From: Pseudopyrenochaeta lycopersici
Taxonomy: Eukaryota; Ascomycota; Dothideomycetes; Pleosporales; Pseudopyrenochaetaceae
DNA length: 64,000 nucleotides
Assembly: GCA_003313425.1 (NCBI GenBank)
Contig: NHZP01000074.1
Location: forward strand, 62,001 to 126,000
Direction: 5' to 3'
Every line of letters begins with the position of its first letter. Within the stretch, counting starts at the first letter, position 1. The position numbers and the translations under genes are program-made. The notes under the pieces were generated by a model that saw nothing but the letters and a program-made list of their open reading frames with translations, was not told where the DNA came from and did no database searches. Shown here piece after piece: positions 23,155 to 34,342 of this stretch.

Positions 23155-26100
23155 ATGTCAACTAGCAAGTCAACCTACGAGGAATTTCCATCTGAACTCA
23201 GTTACTACAGAGAAACTCCACAAATAGCTATCGAGACATCGGACGAGGAGGAGCACTCGCCAGCCACCCTTACGCCTGCGCCTGAGCGAGCTAGCAATAA
23301 CAAGACAAAAGACATCGAGACCCCGAGTCAAACGAGAAAAGAACAGACAATGGACATGCCAACTGCCCCGAACATGAGCAGGAGAAACGTGTTGCTGCCT
23401 ATGAGGCACGGCACTGGCCCAGTGTTCAACGGAACTAACGCGACCAAGTTCCTTAAGAGCTATAATCGCCGCGCAGAAAACGGAGGTCTTAATCAAGAGG
23501 AGAGACTCCGCGTGCTTCCCGACTTCTGCGACGACGAATGTAGTGACTTTATTGAAAGATCCCTTGAGTTTAAAGGGAGAGATTGGGAAGGCCTTCAAGA
23601 GCTTATCAAGGAATACTGGAAAGATGAGGATGAAAGTGCCAAAATAGGAACACGTGCGTACCTTGAGGATTACATCACTCAATCAGCGCTACAGTTCCCT
23701 GGCTTGCCTAGCTATTACGCCAACTTCCTTATTCATGCAGAAGCCTGCATTGAGTCAGGAAACATATCTGAGAAAGAAAAAGGCTACCTATTCTACCGAG
23801 GCCTGCCTGCCAAGGACAGAAAAGACGTACTTATCAGGATGCCTGACAGCCCGGAAGGACGGCGGTTGGAAACCTACCACATAGAAAGCATCTATAAGTT
23901 TATGAGGAAGATATACCAGCAAAAGGAGGAATTAAAGGAGGTAGCCGCTGCGGAACAACGACTGCTCAGTCAACATGACACTATCCTGCGCAAAACCTCC
24001 TCCTTGGCTTTGGAAGAGGCAAGAAAGGTAGTTGAAAAGAAGAAAGGGCCTCAACCACCTAAGGTCGACGACGAAGTAATGGATCTTGTACAAGCCTTTA
24101 AAGACGTTAGAATTAACGTTACTGAGTTGACTGAGGTTATGAACTAAAACAAAGCTATTGCGAAAGCCCTCCAGTCTCCCGCGAATTACGTATACTTCCT
24201 TAATCATGTGGTATAACAACAAGCACTATCGCAACCACGCCAACGGATGTATTATGATTGAAACGATGGAAGTTATGTGACTAATGTACCTCCAAACGTT
24301 GATCAGAGACAAGGCTCTACGTGGGTACAAGGGCGAGAACGACGCCTCACATGCAATATGTGTGGCTCAGCAGCTCATCTGGTTCGAGATTGCGATGCAT
24401 ACCGCGAGCTTATCTCGTTAGGCTGGGTATCTACTTTCTTTATAAAGGAAGATAACCGCAGGATCTATTATTTTGGACCATCGTATAAAAAGCTTGGAGA
24501 AATCACTGGGTCTATTCCGCTAAGCTTTCAGCTTGACTGGCTGAAAAAGAAGGTCACGGAATTCTTTAAAGTACCTGAGGATGTGCTAGACCAGCCAGCT
24601 TCAGTAGTGAGACTAGATATGTTTGGAGGAACAGACTCACGCGCAGGGGTGAGGAACCTAGGACGAAGTCAATAACAAGAGAACCCAGCAGCTAACAGCG
24701 TTACGGAAATCCTAGGCGCAGGAACTAAGATGGATGTAGAAGATGAGTTTCGCAACTTCCAGGAAAATCGCATGCTTAACTAGTAACATCACGGCTCAGT
24801 CATGAGCCTCGATTACGTGGACAGTGACGATATTATTATGGGGGCGTTTCCTGAGGACCTCCCAGAAACTGCGGAAGTCTGTGCAGCTAGTCAAAAAGTA
24901 ACACTGAGCAAAGATAAAACTCTAGAACGAGTTCGCTAAGGCGAGGTACGAAAGCCTGCGCAGCCACAAAAGATTTTGGCTAGACAACTACCAGGGAACT
25001 GAAATAAAGAGCCAAGCTAATTTATAGAGAAAGGGCCGACTGCTTTAGCCACGCCTACTTTAAGACAAAGATACGAGGGCGATGAGATTATGCACGATAT
25101 AGGATCCGCGGGCGTGCCTGTCATAACGCCGCATAGAGGAGTAACAATCACTGCCAAGCCGCCACCCCATCAGATACTAGATTACCTTAAGCCACCTGTT
25201 AATTACGCGTTTTAAGGCAAAGAAAAGAAGGTTCAATTCTAAGAGACTCACGATAAAGAACAAAGGCTGGAAATCTACTAACCATCCAGGATTGCATCAG
25301 CTATCTTGAAGCAAGAAGTACGAGGATTGACTATGGGAGACTTACTTAGGCAGAATGATATCAAAGGCCAGGTTGGAAAGCTCCTTTAGGAAGAAGAAGG
25401 AACTGAGAAACGTCCTGTGGAAGTAAACGCGATGGTTTTGGTAAGCCAGCCAATTAGGAGCCGCCCCGGGTGCGCTAAGCTTGACCCGGGAAGCTCTGTG
25501 ATTGGCCAGAACTATCTGAACCCTGATATACGCGAGGAACCTGAACCCCAGGTATTGAAATGCAACGTGATCGCAACCGTACACAACGCGCAGCAGCAAC
25601 ATATTGTTGATGGTGAATCTGACACCTGGATTAATGGGGATGAGGTTACGGCGAAGAGGGCAGCCACGCAGGAAAGGCTTGGAGGAATGAAACTGATGCA
25701 TTGCGACCTTTCTGTTTGTTGGGCATCGTTCAACGGGAACGCCGTTAAATGCCTCATCGACACAGGTTCGTAAATGAACCTCTTGAGATTAAGTGCGGCA
25801 CGAGCCTTAAGCATCGTCTACGAGGCCATGGAGCAACGCCCTGGACAGATGAATGGGATCATGAGTGCAACGGGAGATACTGACGCCTTCATTGGCACGG
25901 CTTGGGACGTCCCAGTCAAAGTAGGGGAGGTCGTTACGAGGACGCACTTCCGAATAATAGCTAATCTAACGAGGTCAGCCATCCTTGGTAATCCCTGGTG
26001 TTCCACGGCAAGGTTGGCTATCCAGTATAACGTGTATGGTCGGGTCACGTGTCGAATAATCTCCGAGGATGGAACGAGGAACGCGGTCTTCCTGGCATCA

Positions 26101-26160
26101 GATCCGACGCCCTTTCACCCAAGTACGGTAGTGGTAGATTCTGATGACTCGGAAAACTAG
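23155..26160 (+). pseudogene. gag-protease reading frame of the young Ty3 element, with stops
   Basis: One frame of about 1,002 codons from the ATG at 23,155 to TAG at 26,158. The first 330 codons are open and contain the capsid-like region (residues ~90-260). After several stops follows a CCHC zinc knuckle at 24,352-24,393 (CNMCGSAAHLVRDC). The aspartic protease active site DTGS is at 25,759-25,770, followed by a stop where related proteases have Gln. All internal stops are at positions where a C-to-T change in CAA, CAG or CGA explains them. Gag packages the RNA and the protease cleaves the polyprotein. A palindrome is embedded in frame at 25,449-25,506. The terminal TAG appears native, because it follows a frameshift signal. 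Confidence 0.85.
25449..25506. repeat. Palindrome inside gag-protease of the young element
   Basis: Outer arms GCCAAT and ATTGGC, inner arms CCCGGGT and ACCCGGG around an 11-12 base loop. It is translated in frame just upstream of the protease. Near-copy at 30,021. Confidence 0.85.
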
Positions 26161-26195
26161 ATGCGAGCGCACAGATGGGGGAAGTGCGTTCGCAT
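26151..26195 (+). promoter_or_regulatory. Candidate -1 ribosomal frameshift site between gag-protease and pol
   Basis: GGAAAAC at 26,151-26,157 is followed directly by the gag-protease stop TAG. Next comes a stem of 12 bp, ATGCGAGCGCAC (26,161-26,172) with GTGCGTTCGCAT (26,184-26,195, one G-U pair), around an 11-base loop. The pol frame is the -1 frame relative to gag-protease. Heptamer type, stop and stem spacing fit the general model of retroviral -1 frameshifting, though the heptamer is one base off the X XXY YYZ rule (GGGAAAC). Confidence 0.6.
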
Positions 26196-29100
26196 ACCGA
26201 TATTGACACCCTAGAAAACAAGGATATCAGCGACATCGCTCGAGCTAAGCATTACTAGGAAGTCCATCTCATTGACGATAAGTTAGATTTCGGAGACTTT
26301 TCGCACTTGTTCACTATACGAGACAGAAGCAAGTTACAAGCACGAAAGGACCATGCTGCGTTACAACTTATCTCGTCGAACGCGACAGCTAGTCCAGAAG
26401 TAAGCCTCGAAAGTATTATGTGCGAACTAAACCGCCAAACTCAGAGCCAGCGAAGACGGTGGTTGCAAGTCAATACGATGTACAAGAAGGTGGCAGACAA
26501 AGTAAGGCCAATTGATGAGCCGCGCCCCCTAGAACCAATGGAATTCGGAAGGGAAGACTGGCTAGAAATCGCAGTTGAGAACTAGTTGCTTCGCTTAAGC
26601 CTGAAGGGACCTAGCCCGGGACCTTCTGATCATCTCTTCGAACAACGATATGCGGATTTTCCACGAGGGTCTTGCCTCACTTCTGAACGAATAAATTAAC
26701 TGAAGCTTGGATCCCTGCGGGCCTGAGAAAAGCAGTTGATGCTAGATATGTTGATGAATCGAGAAGCAGCAATAGCCTTTACCTTTACTGAATTAGGAAG
26801 GATCAGCGAAGACGTGTGCCCGCTATACAAGATAAAGACGATACCTTATAAAGTATGGCAGGTTAAGTCTTTTCCTGTGCTAAGAGGGATTGAGGAAGAG
26901 GCAGTAGCGATGTTTTGAGAAAGAATTGACCGAGGAACCCTTGAATGGTGTGATAGTTAGTATAGGAACCCGTGGTTCCTGGTTGCTAAGAAAGACAAGA
27001 AGTACTGGCTTATTAACAACGCGGTTTATATGAATAAGGTTTTAATACGGGATGCGAATCTCCTACTAACAGCTGACGAATTCTCAGAACGATTTGCTGG
27101 ATGCAAGATCCTCTCTCTTATGGATCTGTTTTCAGGATATGATTAAATCACACTTCACCCTGACAGTAGAGACATGACTGCATTCCAGACGCCAATCGGG
27201 TTGTTAAGATCATGCACGATGGTTTAAGGAGCCACGAACTTAGTCGGTGCTTTTCAGCGGATAATGATGAAAATCCTGATTAGATATTGGCCTCACACTG
27301 CGCCATTCCTAGATGATATCACGTGTGGTGGCTCAAAATTAACGTACAATGACGAAGAAGCATTGCTAGGAGTTCGAAGATACGTGCTGGAACATATCTA
27401 ACAGCTAGACCGGGTACTTGCTGACATTGAAAGAGCTGGGGCTACAGTCTTAGGAACAAAGTGTTACTGGGGAATGGACAGGCTAGGTGTCGTCGGATAT
27501 GAAGTAGGTACTGAAGGAAGGCACCCAGATTACCAGAAAGTGGCTAAGATTTAAGAATGGCCTGAATGCAGGAACGTGAAGGAAGTGCGGATGTTCCTTG
27601 GAATATGTGTCTATTATCGTATCTGGGTACCAAGTTTCGCCATTCGAGCAAAACCATTGTTCACCCTCTTACGAAACGAAACAGAATGGGTATGGGAATC
27701 GCCGCAACAAGAAGCAATGCGGGATCTAAAAGACAAAATTACTAATGCGCCTGCATTAGCTAGCCCGGATTATAAATGTGGGCGGAGATTCTACCTTGGG
27801 GTTGATGGAAGCAAAGAAGGTGCAGGAGCTGTACTTGAACAGGAAGGTGAGGATGGGAAGCGTCATCCTTGTTGGTTTGAAAGTGTGATGTGGTCACGAG
27901 CTGAAAGTTAGTGGCATTCAACTAAGCTTGAATGTAGGGCGGTGCTTTGGGCACTAAAGAAATTCGGAACTTGGCTATATGGGCAGAACTTCACAATTGA
28001 GACGGACGCGCAGACGTTGATCGCGCAGCTGAACCGATCATCAGCTGAGACGCCAGGATCTGTCATGAATAGATGGATGGCCGCGATTCTTATGTGGGAA
28101 TTCGACATTAAGCACGTGCCTGGCAAAAAGCACGTGGTAGCTGACGCATTATCGCGGTACCTAAAACCTGACGGATGGGAACCACCAGATCAGACGGAGG
28201 ATGATTTAGAGGAATACGTTGAATACCTAATCAGCGCGATGGATGAGGCGCCACCTATTTAAGGACGGGCCTTAAAGAACGAATACTCGAACACTTTAGA
28301 GGAAATCGCCCAATTCCTCCTATCACTGAAACTTCTACCAAATCTTACAAGGAAGGAACTTTGGGCATGGAAAAAGAAAGCCATGAACTTCTTTGTTAGA
28401 GATGGCTATCTATTCAGAAAAATGTCACGAAACATTGCAGTCCGCAGGGTAGTTGATGACCCTGACTTACGAGCAGCAGCTATAAGCGACATCCATAAAG
28501 TCATCGGATATTGAGGCGTTACAGGCGTGTACAGCATGATGGCACAAAGGTATTGGTGGAAAAGCATGTACGGCGACGTCAAGCTTCAAATATCAGCCTG
28601 TGAAGAATGCTAACTAAGATCTTCTAAGCGCATGGTGGACATGCTCACTAACACCTATAGTTACGCGCTGTGGGAAACAATCGCAATTGACGTGGTCTAC
28701 ATGCCGGAGCAAAACGGAAAGAGATTTCTAGTCCTCGCCAGGGAATACCTATCTGGATGGGTTGAAGGTCGCGCAATCCCTAATAACAAGTCCTTAACTA
28801 TTGCGAAGTTTATCTACGAAGAAATTATTTGCAGGTGGAGTATGACGAGGAAATTGATGGTAGATGGAGGACCCGATTTTGCTAAAGTCGTCGTAGCCCT
28901 CGCCAAGATATACAAGATCAGGCGCGTCTAATCATCAGCCCATAACCCTTAAGCGATGGGCAAAGTTGAAGGAGGTTACAAACTAATTGTGAATGCGCTT
29001 GCTAAGTTACTAGGATTATGGGTTACGAATCTCCTGGCTGTGTTGTTGGCGGACAGGATATCAATCCAGGAACAAACTGGGTATTCAGCCTTCCAACTTA

Positions 29101-29903
29101 TCACTGGATAAAACCCAGTCCTGCCAATTGAGCTGGCCTTGCTAACCTGGCAGACACTTCCCTTCCGCCAAATCTATGATAAAGAACATCTTCTTGCAGT
29201 ACGAGTAATGCAGATCGACCTTAGAGACCAGCTTGTCGAAGAGGCAGTCGTGAAAACTGAGCGAATGCGTGCGGCGAAAAAGGAATACTGGGACGATCAC
29301 AAAGAAATCGAACGACGAGAGATGAAGGATGGAGACTTGGTCCTGCTATGGGATTCGATACGTGAGATCGACATGTCTAGGTTAAGAAAACTGACTACGA
29401 GATGGTTAGGTCCATATCGAATCTCAGAAGCATTTGAGGATCAAGGTACCTATAGACTCGAAGACCTTGACGGATTAAGGTTCGCCCACACCACGCTAGG
29501 TCATCGTTTGAAGCCATTCATCCAGAGAGACCCGTCGAATATAGCCGCCGAAGACCGAGGAAGAATAAAATTATGGGAACTATCGTTATGGGATGAGGTA
29601 CACCTCTTTTAAGAACCACTGGCTCAGTTTGACCAGTCTCAAGATGAACCAGGCAATGACGAGCCTGAAGTGGAGGGAGGTCGCCTGCGAAACCTTGAAT
29701 CCAGAAAATTAGTCAATCGAGACCCAGTCATAATATTAGATGCAGTGACCCACCTAAACTACACATCAGTCTAAGTTATACCAAGGAGGTTGACAACGAC
29801 AGAGAAAGAGGCGTATTCTAAAGAATTCATGGATTCTGAATCTGACACGACGTCCGAAGACGAACTATTGTAGGCCAAGGGACGGCCAAAAGTCTCTAAG
29901 TGA
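26158..29903 (+). pseudogene. pol (RT, RNase H, integrase) of the young Ty3 element, with stops
   Basis: Second frame (-1 to gag), ending at TGA 29,901-29,903. RT: MDLFSGYD near 27,120, and the catalytic FLDD at about 27,306. RNase H: VDGSKEGAGAV near 27,800 and ECRAVLWALKKF near 27,930. Integrase: a zinc-finger region near 28,490-28,610 (IHKVIGY...CEEC, where the second His reads Tyr), the catalytic acids in IDVVYMP, VDGGPDF and MGKVEGGY, and a C-terminal GPYRI module near 29,415. Internal stops fall at codons expected to be Gln or Arg. It is not translatable as a whole, so this copy would depend on proteins from another copy. Confidence 0.88.
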
Positions 29904-30020
29904 GGGAGGGGAAGGCAATATGAGTAAGTAAAATTGCCTTACATATTTACGATACAATAGGAAACAAACAGGCGGCAAGCTGTCGTGAATGTGAATTTTA
30001 GATGCCCGGCGTAGGTGTTG

Positions 30021-30078
30021 GCCAATCAGGATCCGCCCCGGGTGCGACTAGCGTGACCCGGGAAACCCTGTGATTGGC
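30021..30078. repeat. Palindrome between pol and ORF3 of the young element
   Basis: Outer arms GCCAATCA and TGATTGGC, inner CCCGGGT and ACCCGGG. It lies in the non-coding gap between the pol stop (29,903) and the ORF3 start (30,333), 4.57 kb from the first copy. Confidence 0.85.
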
Positions 30079-30332
30079 TGACGCGCCAACTTCACGTTTG
30101 CGCCCACTAACAACGAAACAAACAGTTAAAAAGCGACGAAAATTACCTGTCGCAATTGGTGTAGGTAAAGGTGAGGTTAAGAAACAATGTACAGCAACGA
30201 AAGGATAAAAAACCCCGCCTGCGAAGCTTGTTACTTCCCTTTTTTAACAATCAATATCTTGCTAGCAGCCAACTATCAACCTTTGCCAGACGCTGCTATA
30301 TTTCACAAACCAGTTTAACTAAGCAAACAATT

Positions 30333-33300
30333 ATGAGCGGTTCTAGGAGGGACCCACTAGGCACCCCACCTCGACGATCTGTCGTGCTAAAACTCCTACT
30401 GCCGCCTCAGACTCCAGGCTTATCAGATAAGTTAGCAACTCACTTGAACATATCTGACCAGCCTCGATCGACGCAGCAAATCACGCGTGTGCCTGATCGC
30501 GGCATCAATTTCCAGAATTACGGACAATACGTCGTACCTTGGAAGGGCAGGACCACGTTCAAAGACTTCTACGAGGAACTGGTCAAGCAACCATCGCACG
30601 TTCAGAAACACATGGTAACTGAGTGGATGATCTCTTGCAGCTCATACGTCGACGAACTCCTTGACCTAGTTGGTGCGGCTGCTCAGGCATTCAAGAACAA
30701 CGCGGCCCTCATGGCTGAATTCGGAGGTGTGCACCAGTTTGACGCCCAGTTTCCTATAGTCAAAGATGTCAAGGACTATCAAGCCAAGCGAGGCAACGAG
30801 TTGCGATCAGCCACAAGCTACCTCAAGAGCTCACACAAGCCTCTTTTCGATCAGGTTATCAGTGTACACATGAGTTCGGTCATATACAGCCATTCGGGCG
30901 TCACTGACCTCGTATTCCTCCTGCGACGAGTCGAGATTACAGACCTCGCGCCGTACCTTAACACGGAACTCATCCTACGACTCCAAGATCCGAAAAGGCG
31001 TCAAGACAAGTTCGTGAACGTAACTGATATCAGCAACACGAAAGTAACCTTGCGAACAATTCCTGCCCATGTGACTCGATCGTGGGATGACAAGAACTTG
31101 AGGGCGTCAGCCACCAAGAACGGGGTTCAAAAAGGTGACACGGACGTTCATACTCGTACGCGCGAGAATGACAATAAGCACCTATTCTAGAAAGGAGTAC
31201 TGAAATGGTTTAGGAAGCTTAAACACTCAAGCAAGACGCGCACCAATGTAGTCACGAAGGACGATCAATGGCTCATCGAACAAGGACTCCAGATACATGC
31301 GTGCGGGCTCATCGTCCCTCAGATTCGCGCTATTAAAGTCGCGAGATCAAGCAGGCGATCAAGTCAGTCCTCCCGTCAAGGCAGTCCAGGAGTACAGTTA
31401 CCCATTAAGCATCAGCGACTCCGAAGTAGGTCGCGATCTATAGGGAGCCATCAGCATTCACAGCACGCGTCTATTGATGAGATCGTCCAGTCCCCTCAAC
31501 TTGCTTCTCGTCCAGAGGCGGAACTGATCCAATTAAACAACATCAGGGCAACCTTAAGAAAAGATGTCGCATATCTAGGTAACCGATCACGATCAATGCC
31601 GTTGGCCCCAGGACCAATTAGCTCAAGGCAAACTCGCGCAGCTACTCAATTTAGAGACAGCCAAGCAGGGACGCTTAAAGCGCTTAACGTGAACCTAGAT
31701 ATCCTGGAAAGTATTAAAGGACAAGAAGATTCTATCGTTCCAGCTTTCGCCCCGCACACTTCTTGCAGGTGCAAGAATAAGGAATCTGTCATAGCCAAGA
31801 TGCTTTCGCAAATAAAGCTGCACAGGAAGGTTAAGATCCAGAAGCAGTTCAAGCTCCTAGAGGAATGGTACCGCGAAACTGTCAACTACAGTCAACTGTT
31901 GGATAAGCGAGGCAACCGCGTACCTAATCCTGATCGTGTCTGTTACTTTCACTCCACCCATATCGCATCTCATGTAGGGGTGTTCCATCACGGCATGAAC
32001 CACCGTCAGATCCAGGAAGTCTTGCTTATCCTGTACCTCCGCAAAGACAAGATTAGAGAATATCGAGCTGACCCGGTTATGTAAGTCCTTTTCACAAAGT
32101 CGCACTAAGGTAGCCGCACCCATGAGGATCTCAAGAGCTACCGATATAGGCCTGTTCAGACTGTACCTAACATTGACTGGGAAGCATTTATAGAGACGAT
32201 GAAGCTTCAACCTTTGATTAACGAATTCAAACGAACAGGGAGCATCGTCCGCGACGTCTTCAGCTGGATCTGGAAGGACAAGGAACTAGTTAAAATTATT
32301 GATGAAAGCTTCAAGATGTACGACTACTATACTCGCCGGATTGGTGGCAAAGATAACCTTGGTTGGGGACGTATGATGTATCACTCGTTGCCGCAGCAGC
32401 TGGTCCGCGGAGATCTTGAATATTACCTGATCTATGCGGCTATTCGAAGGGAGCCTTACCTTATCTCGTACCCATACTACGCCAAATATGCGAAACCAGG
32501 TGACAAGACTTACTTCCGCCACGTTGATCTTAACATTGCTCAGGCAGTTTACTCTGGACGCGGAGTAGACATGATTTAAGGCAGTGTCTCTTTTAATAAT
32601 GAGGACGAACATAACTGCACTGAGATGTTGCTAGGCTTCTATAATATTATTGATGGTTACTAAGAATGGCGCGAGAACTCAGGTCAAGATAATGGTACAG
32701 GGCCAATCGAATCGTGGAGTGATGCTACACACTTCCTACAGGAACTGAGGGAGAAGTGGCCTAACGTACAATGGACAAAGCAGCCATGCAAACGAGGTGA
32801 GGTAAGGATTTCGGATCCACGCCTGCCTCATGGCTTAACTGGACTATCTACTATTGAACGACGAACTGTGCTGCCTTGGTACGTGAAAGTCAACAACGAC
32901 ATGGAAACTATGGAGGTTCCCGAGATGGGCAGCTACCAATCGATTATGACTGCTCATTAGCATCTTACTGAGGCCCTATGCACGCCCTCTGGTTACCTAA
33001 ATAAATACGGAGGTATTAAATGGCCTTTCCTAGGAGCTACGCAACCCATTTACAGTCATCCTATCTCACGAGCAGTAGGTGGCCTTGTTAGGTGGGATGA
33101 CCCTGTTGTTTGAGACGCTATGCACGATATCTTCGACCCAGACATGAGTACCTACGAAGATATTATAGCAGAAATCTAAGCCAGCCGAAAAGAGACTGTA
33201 AGGATGGTAAAACGTCACTGGGAGATTATCAAGATGTACGAAGAGGCTGCGTATCGATCAGACGGTGATATTCCTTCTCGGTCCTACTTCTTTAACAAAG

Positions 33301-33716
33301 GAAAGCACCTAGCTTAGACGAGTGAATGGTACGTTTACGATGGAGAGGTTAATAAGGATACGGCCTTGTCGCAACTCCTTGACGAATTGAGCCAGGAGGA
33401 ACGAGCTTGGCCTGATGCGCTCAACCGACGAACGGCGTCTCCAAGCGTTCGTCGCCCTCATAGTAGAACCTTGTTAGCAGGTTTGCTATCGAGCCCGTTG
33501 AGTTCGCCCGTGAGCATGTCGCCGCCAACTCCTCGTCCTACTAGGCTTCCTGTCACCCACGACGAGCTTTATGAGGACCTACCGCCAACGACTAGGCCTG
33601 CTGGGAAGTCAACTCGGCAGCCAGGAAGGAGCGAGGGAAGTGAGGGGACTCGGCGCAGCCAGCGGATTCAGAGCCAAAAGGTTAAGCGAATCCAAGAGAC
33701 AGAGGATGAGGAGTAG
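30333..33716 (+). pseudogene. Third ORF (about 1,128 codons) with a 2OG-Fe(II) dioxygenase-like segment, with stops
   Basis: One reading frame runs from ATG 30,333 to TAG 33,714-33,716, broken by roughly ten stops, all explicable as CAA/CAG/CGA to stop (for example 31,188, 32,082 and 32,577). The N-terminal 250 residues are mixed alpha/beta and unrecognised. A Ser/Arg/Gln-rich linker follows (about 31,330-31,560), then a region with FRHVDLNIAQAV (HxD at 32,520-32,528), NCTEMLLGFY, and VRISDPRLPHG (His at 32,829-32,831) with ERRTVLPW about ten residues later. The order HxD ... H ... R is that of 2-oxoglutarate/Fe(II) dioxygenases. The tail is Ser/Pro/Arg-rich and basic. No signal peptide or membrane segment is seen, so it is not an envelope gene. 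The dioxygenase call is inference; the ORF is clear. Confidence 0.7.
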
Positions 33717-33892
33717 GAGATATAAGGAGATGAGGCGTAGGTTGGGGGACAGTCTGAGATCTCTTTCCTTCGTGGTCATTTGTATTCTATCTTGGGTTGA
33801 GTCGACCTTTTTCCTTTGTTATTTTCTTTCATTTTACCTCTCATGATAGGATGCTGAGCTTTATGGGGCAAAGCTCTTAAGTGGGGGAGGTA

Positions 33893-34220
33893 TGTGCCGA
33901 TGCACTTGGTGACGTAGTTACCGAGGGCATCTCAGCTAGGATTAGGTAGGCTTGGCCGGGAAATCCGGGTATAAAGGTAGATAGATAGGACCTCCTTGGG
34001 AGGCATCGAATCCACCAAGTATCGCCCACGCTGTACTGTCAAGTCCTGCTTCAACAGAGTCTCGATCATTCAATTCACCGTTGCCTATCCACCCTTGTCT
34101 ACCTCGTTACCCGTCCCCGCACCTCACCATCTCAACCAACACGAGATGCTCAGTTGCTTCCACTGCGCGCAAGGCTACCATCAAAAGGGAGAAGTTGGCT
34201 GAGGCCTCTGTTCCTGCACA
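33893..34220 (+). repeat. 3' LTR of the young Ty3 element
   Basis: Same 328 bases as the 5' LTR by eye over the full length. Preceded by the polypurine tract and followed by CTAC. Confidence 0.95.
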
Positions 34221-34342
34221 CTACTATCGCGATTTTTTTTAGTGGAGCAATCTATAGTGCTAATAAATATCTATAGCTAATAGTATTTGATCAGAAGTTT
34301 GATTTTCCGGCCGCTGCGTGACTTAATAGCTGATGCGCCTGG
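34221..34342. other. 3' flank of the pogo transposase, inside the element
   Basis: Short non-coding stretch between the Ty3 insertion and the transposase stop (TAA, complement at 34,343-34,345). It holds the right copy of the CTAC target duplication. Confidence 0.6.

Larger units (their letters stand above)
22418..34220 (+). mobile_element. Young Ty3/gypsy retrotransposon with a third ORF, 11.8 kb
   Basis: 328-bp LTRs at 22,418-22,745 and 33,893-34,220, 4-bp target duplication CTAC, and a polypurine tract GTGGGGGAGG just before the 3' LTR. Order: gag-protease, pol (RT, RNase H, integrase), palindrome, large ORF3. This order of pol domains is Ty3/gypsy (Metaviridae-type). The LTRs appear identical, so insertion is recent, yet all three frames are broken by stops at former Gln/Arg codons. 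No clear tRNA primer site was recognised after the 5' LTR. Composition is near normal, unlike the older elements. Confidence 0.95.

Noticed and set aside
23170..23682. 170-codon minus-strand frame
   Set aside because: It is the antisense of the open part of gag, with no independent support.
26158..29903. Reassigned stop codons read as glutamine
   Set aside because: Ordinary genes in the window use TAA, TAG and TGA as stops and normal CAA/CAG occur in the same element; C-to-T mutation explains the pattern.
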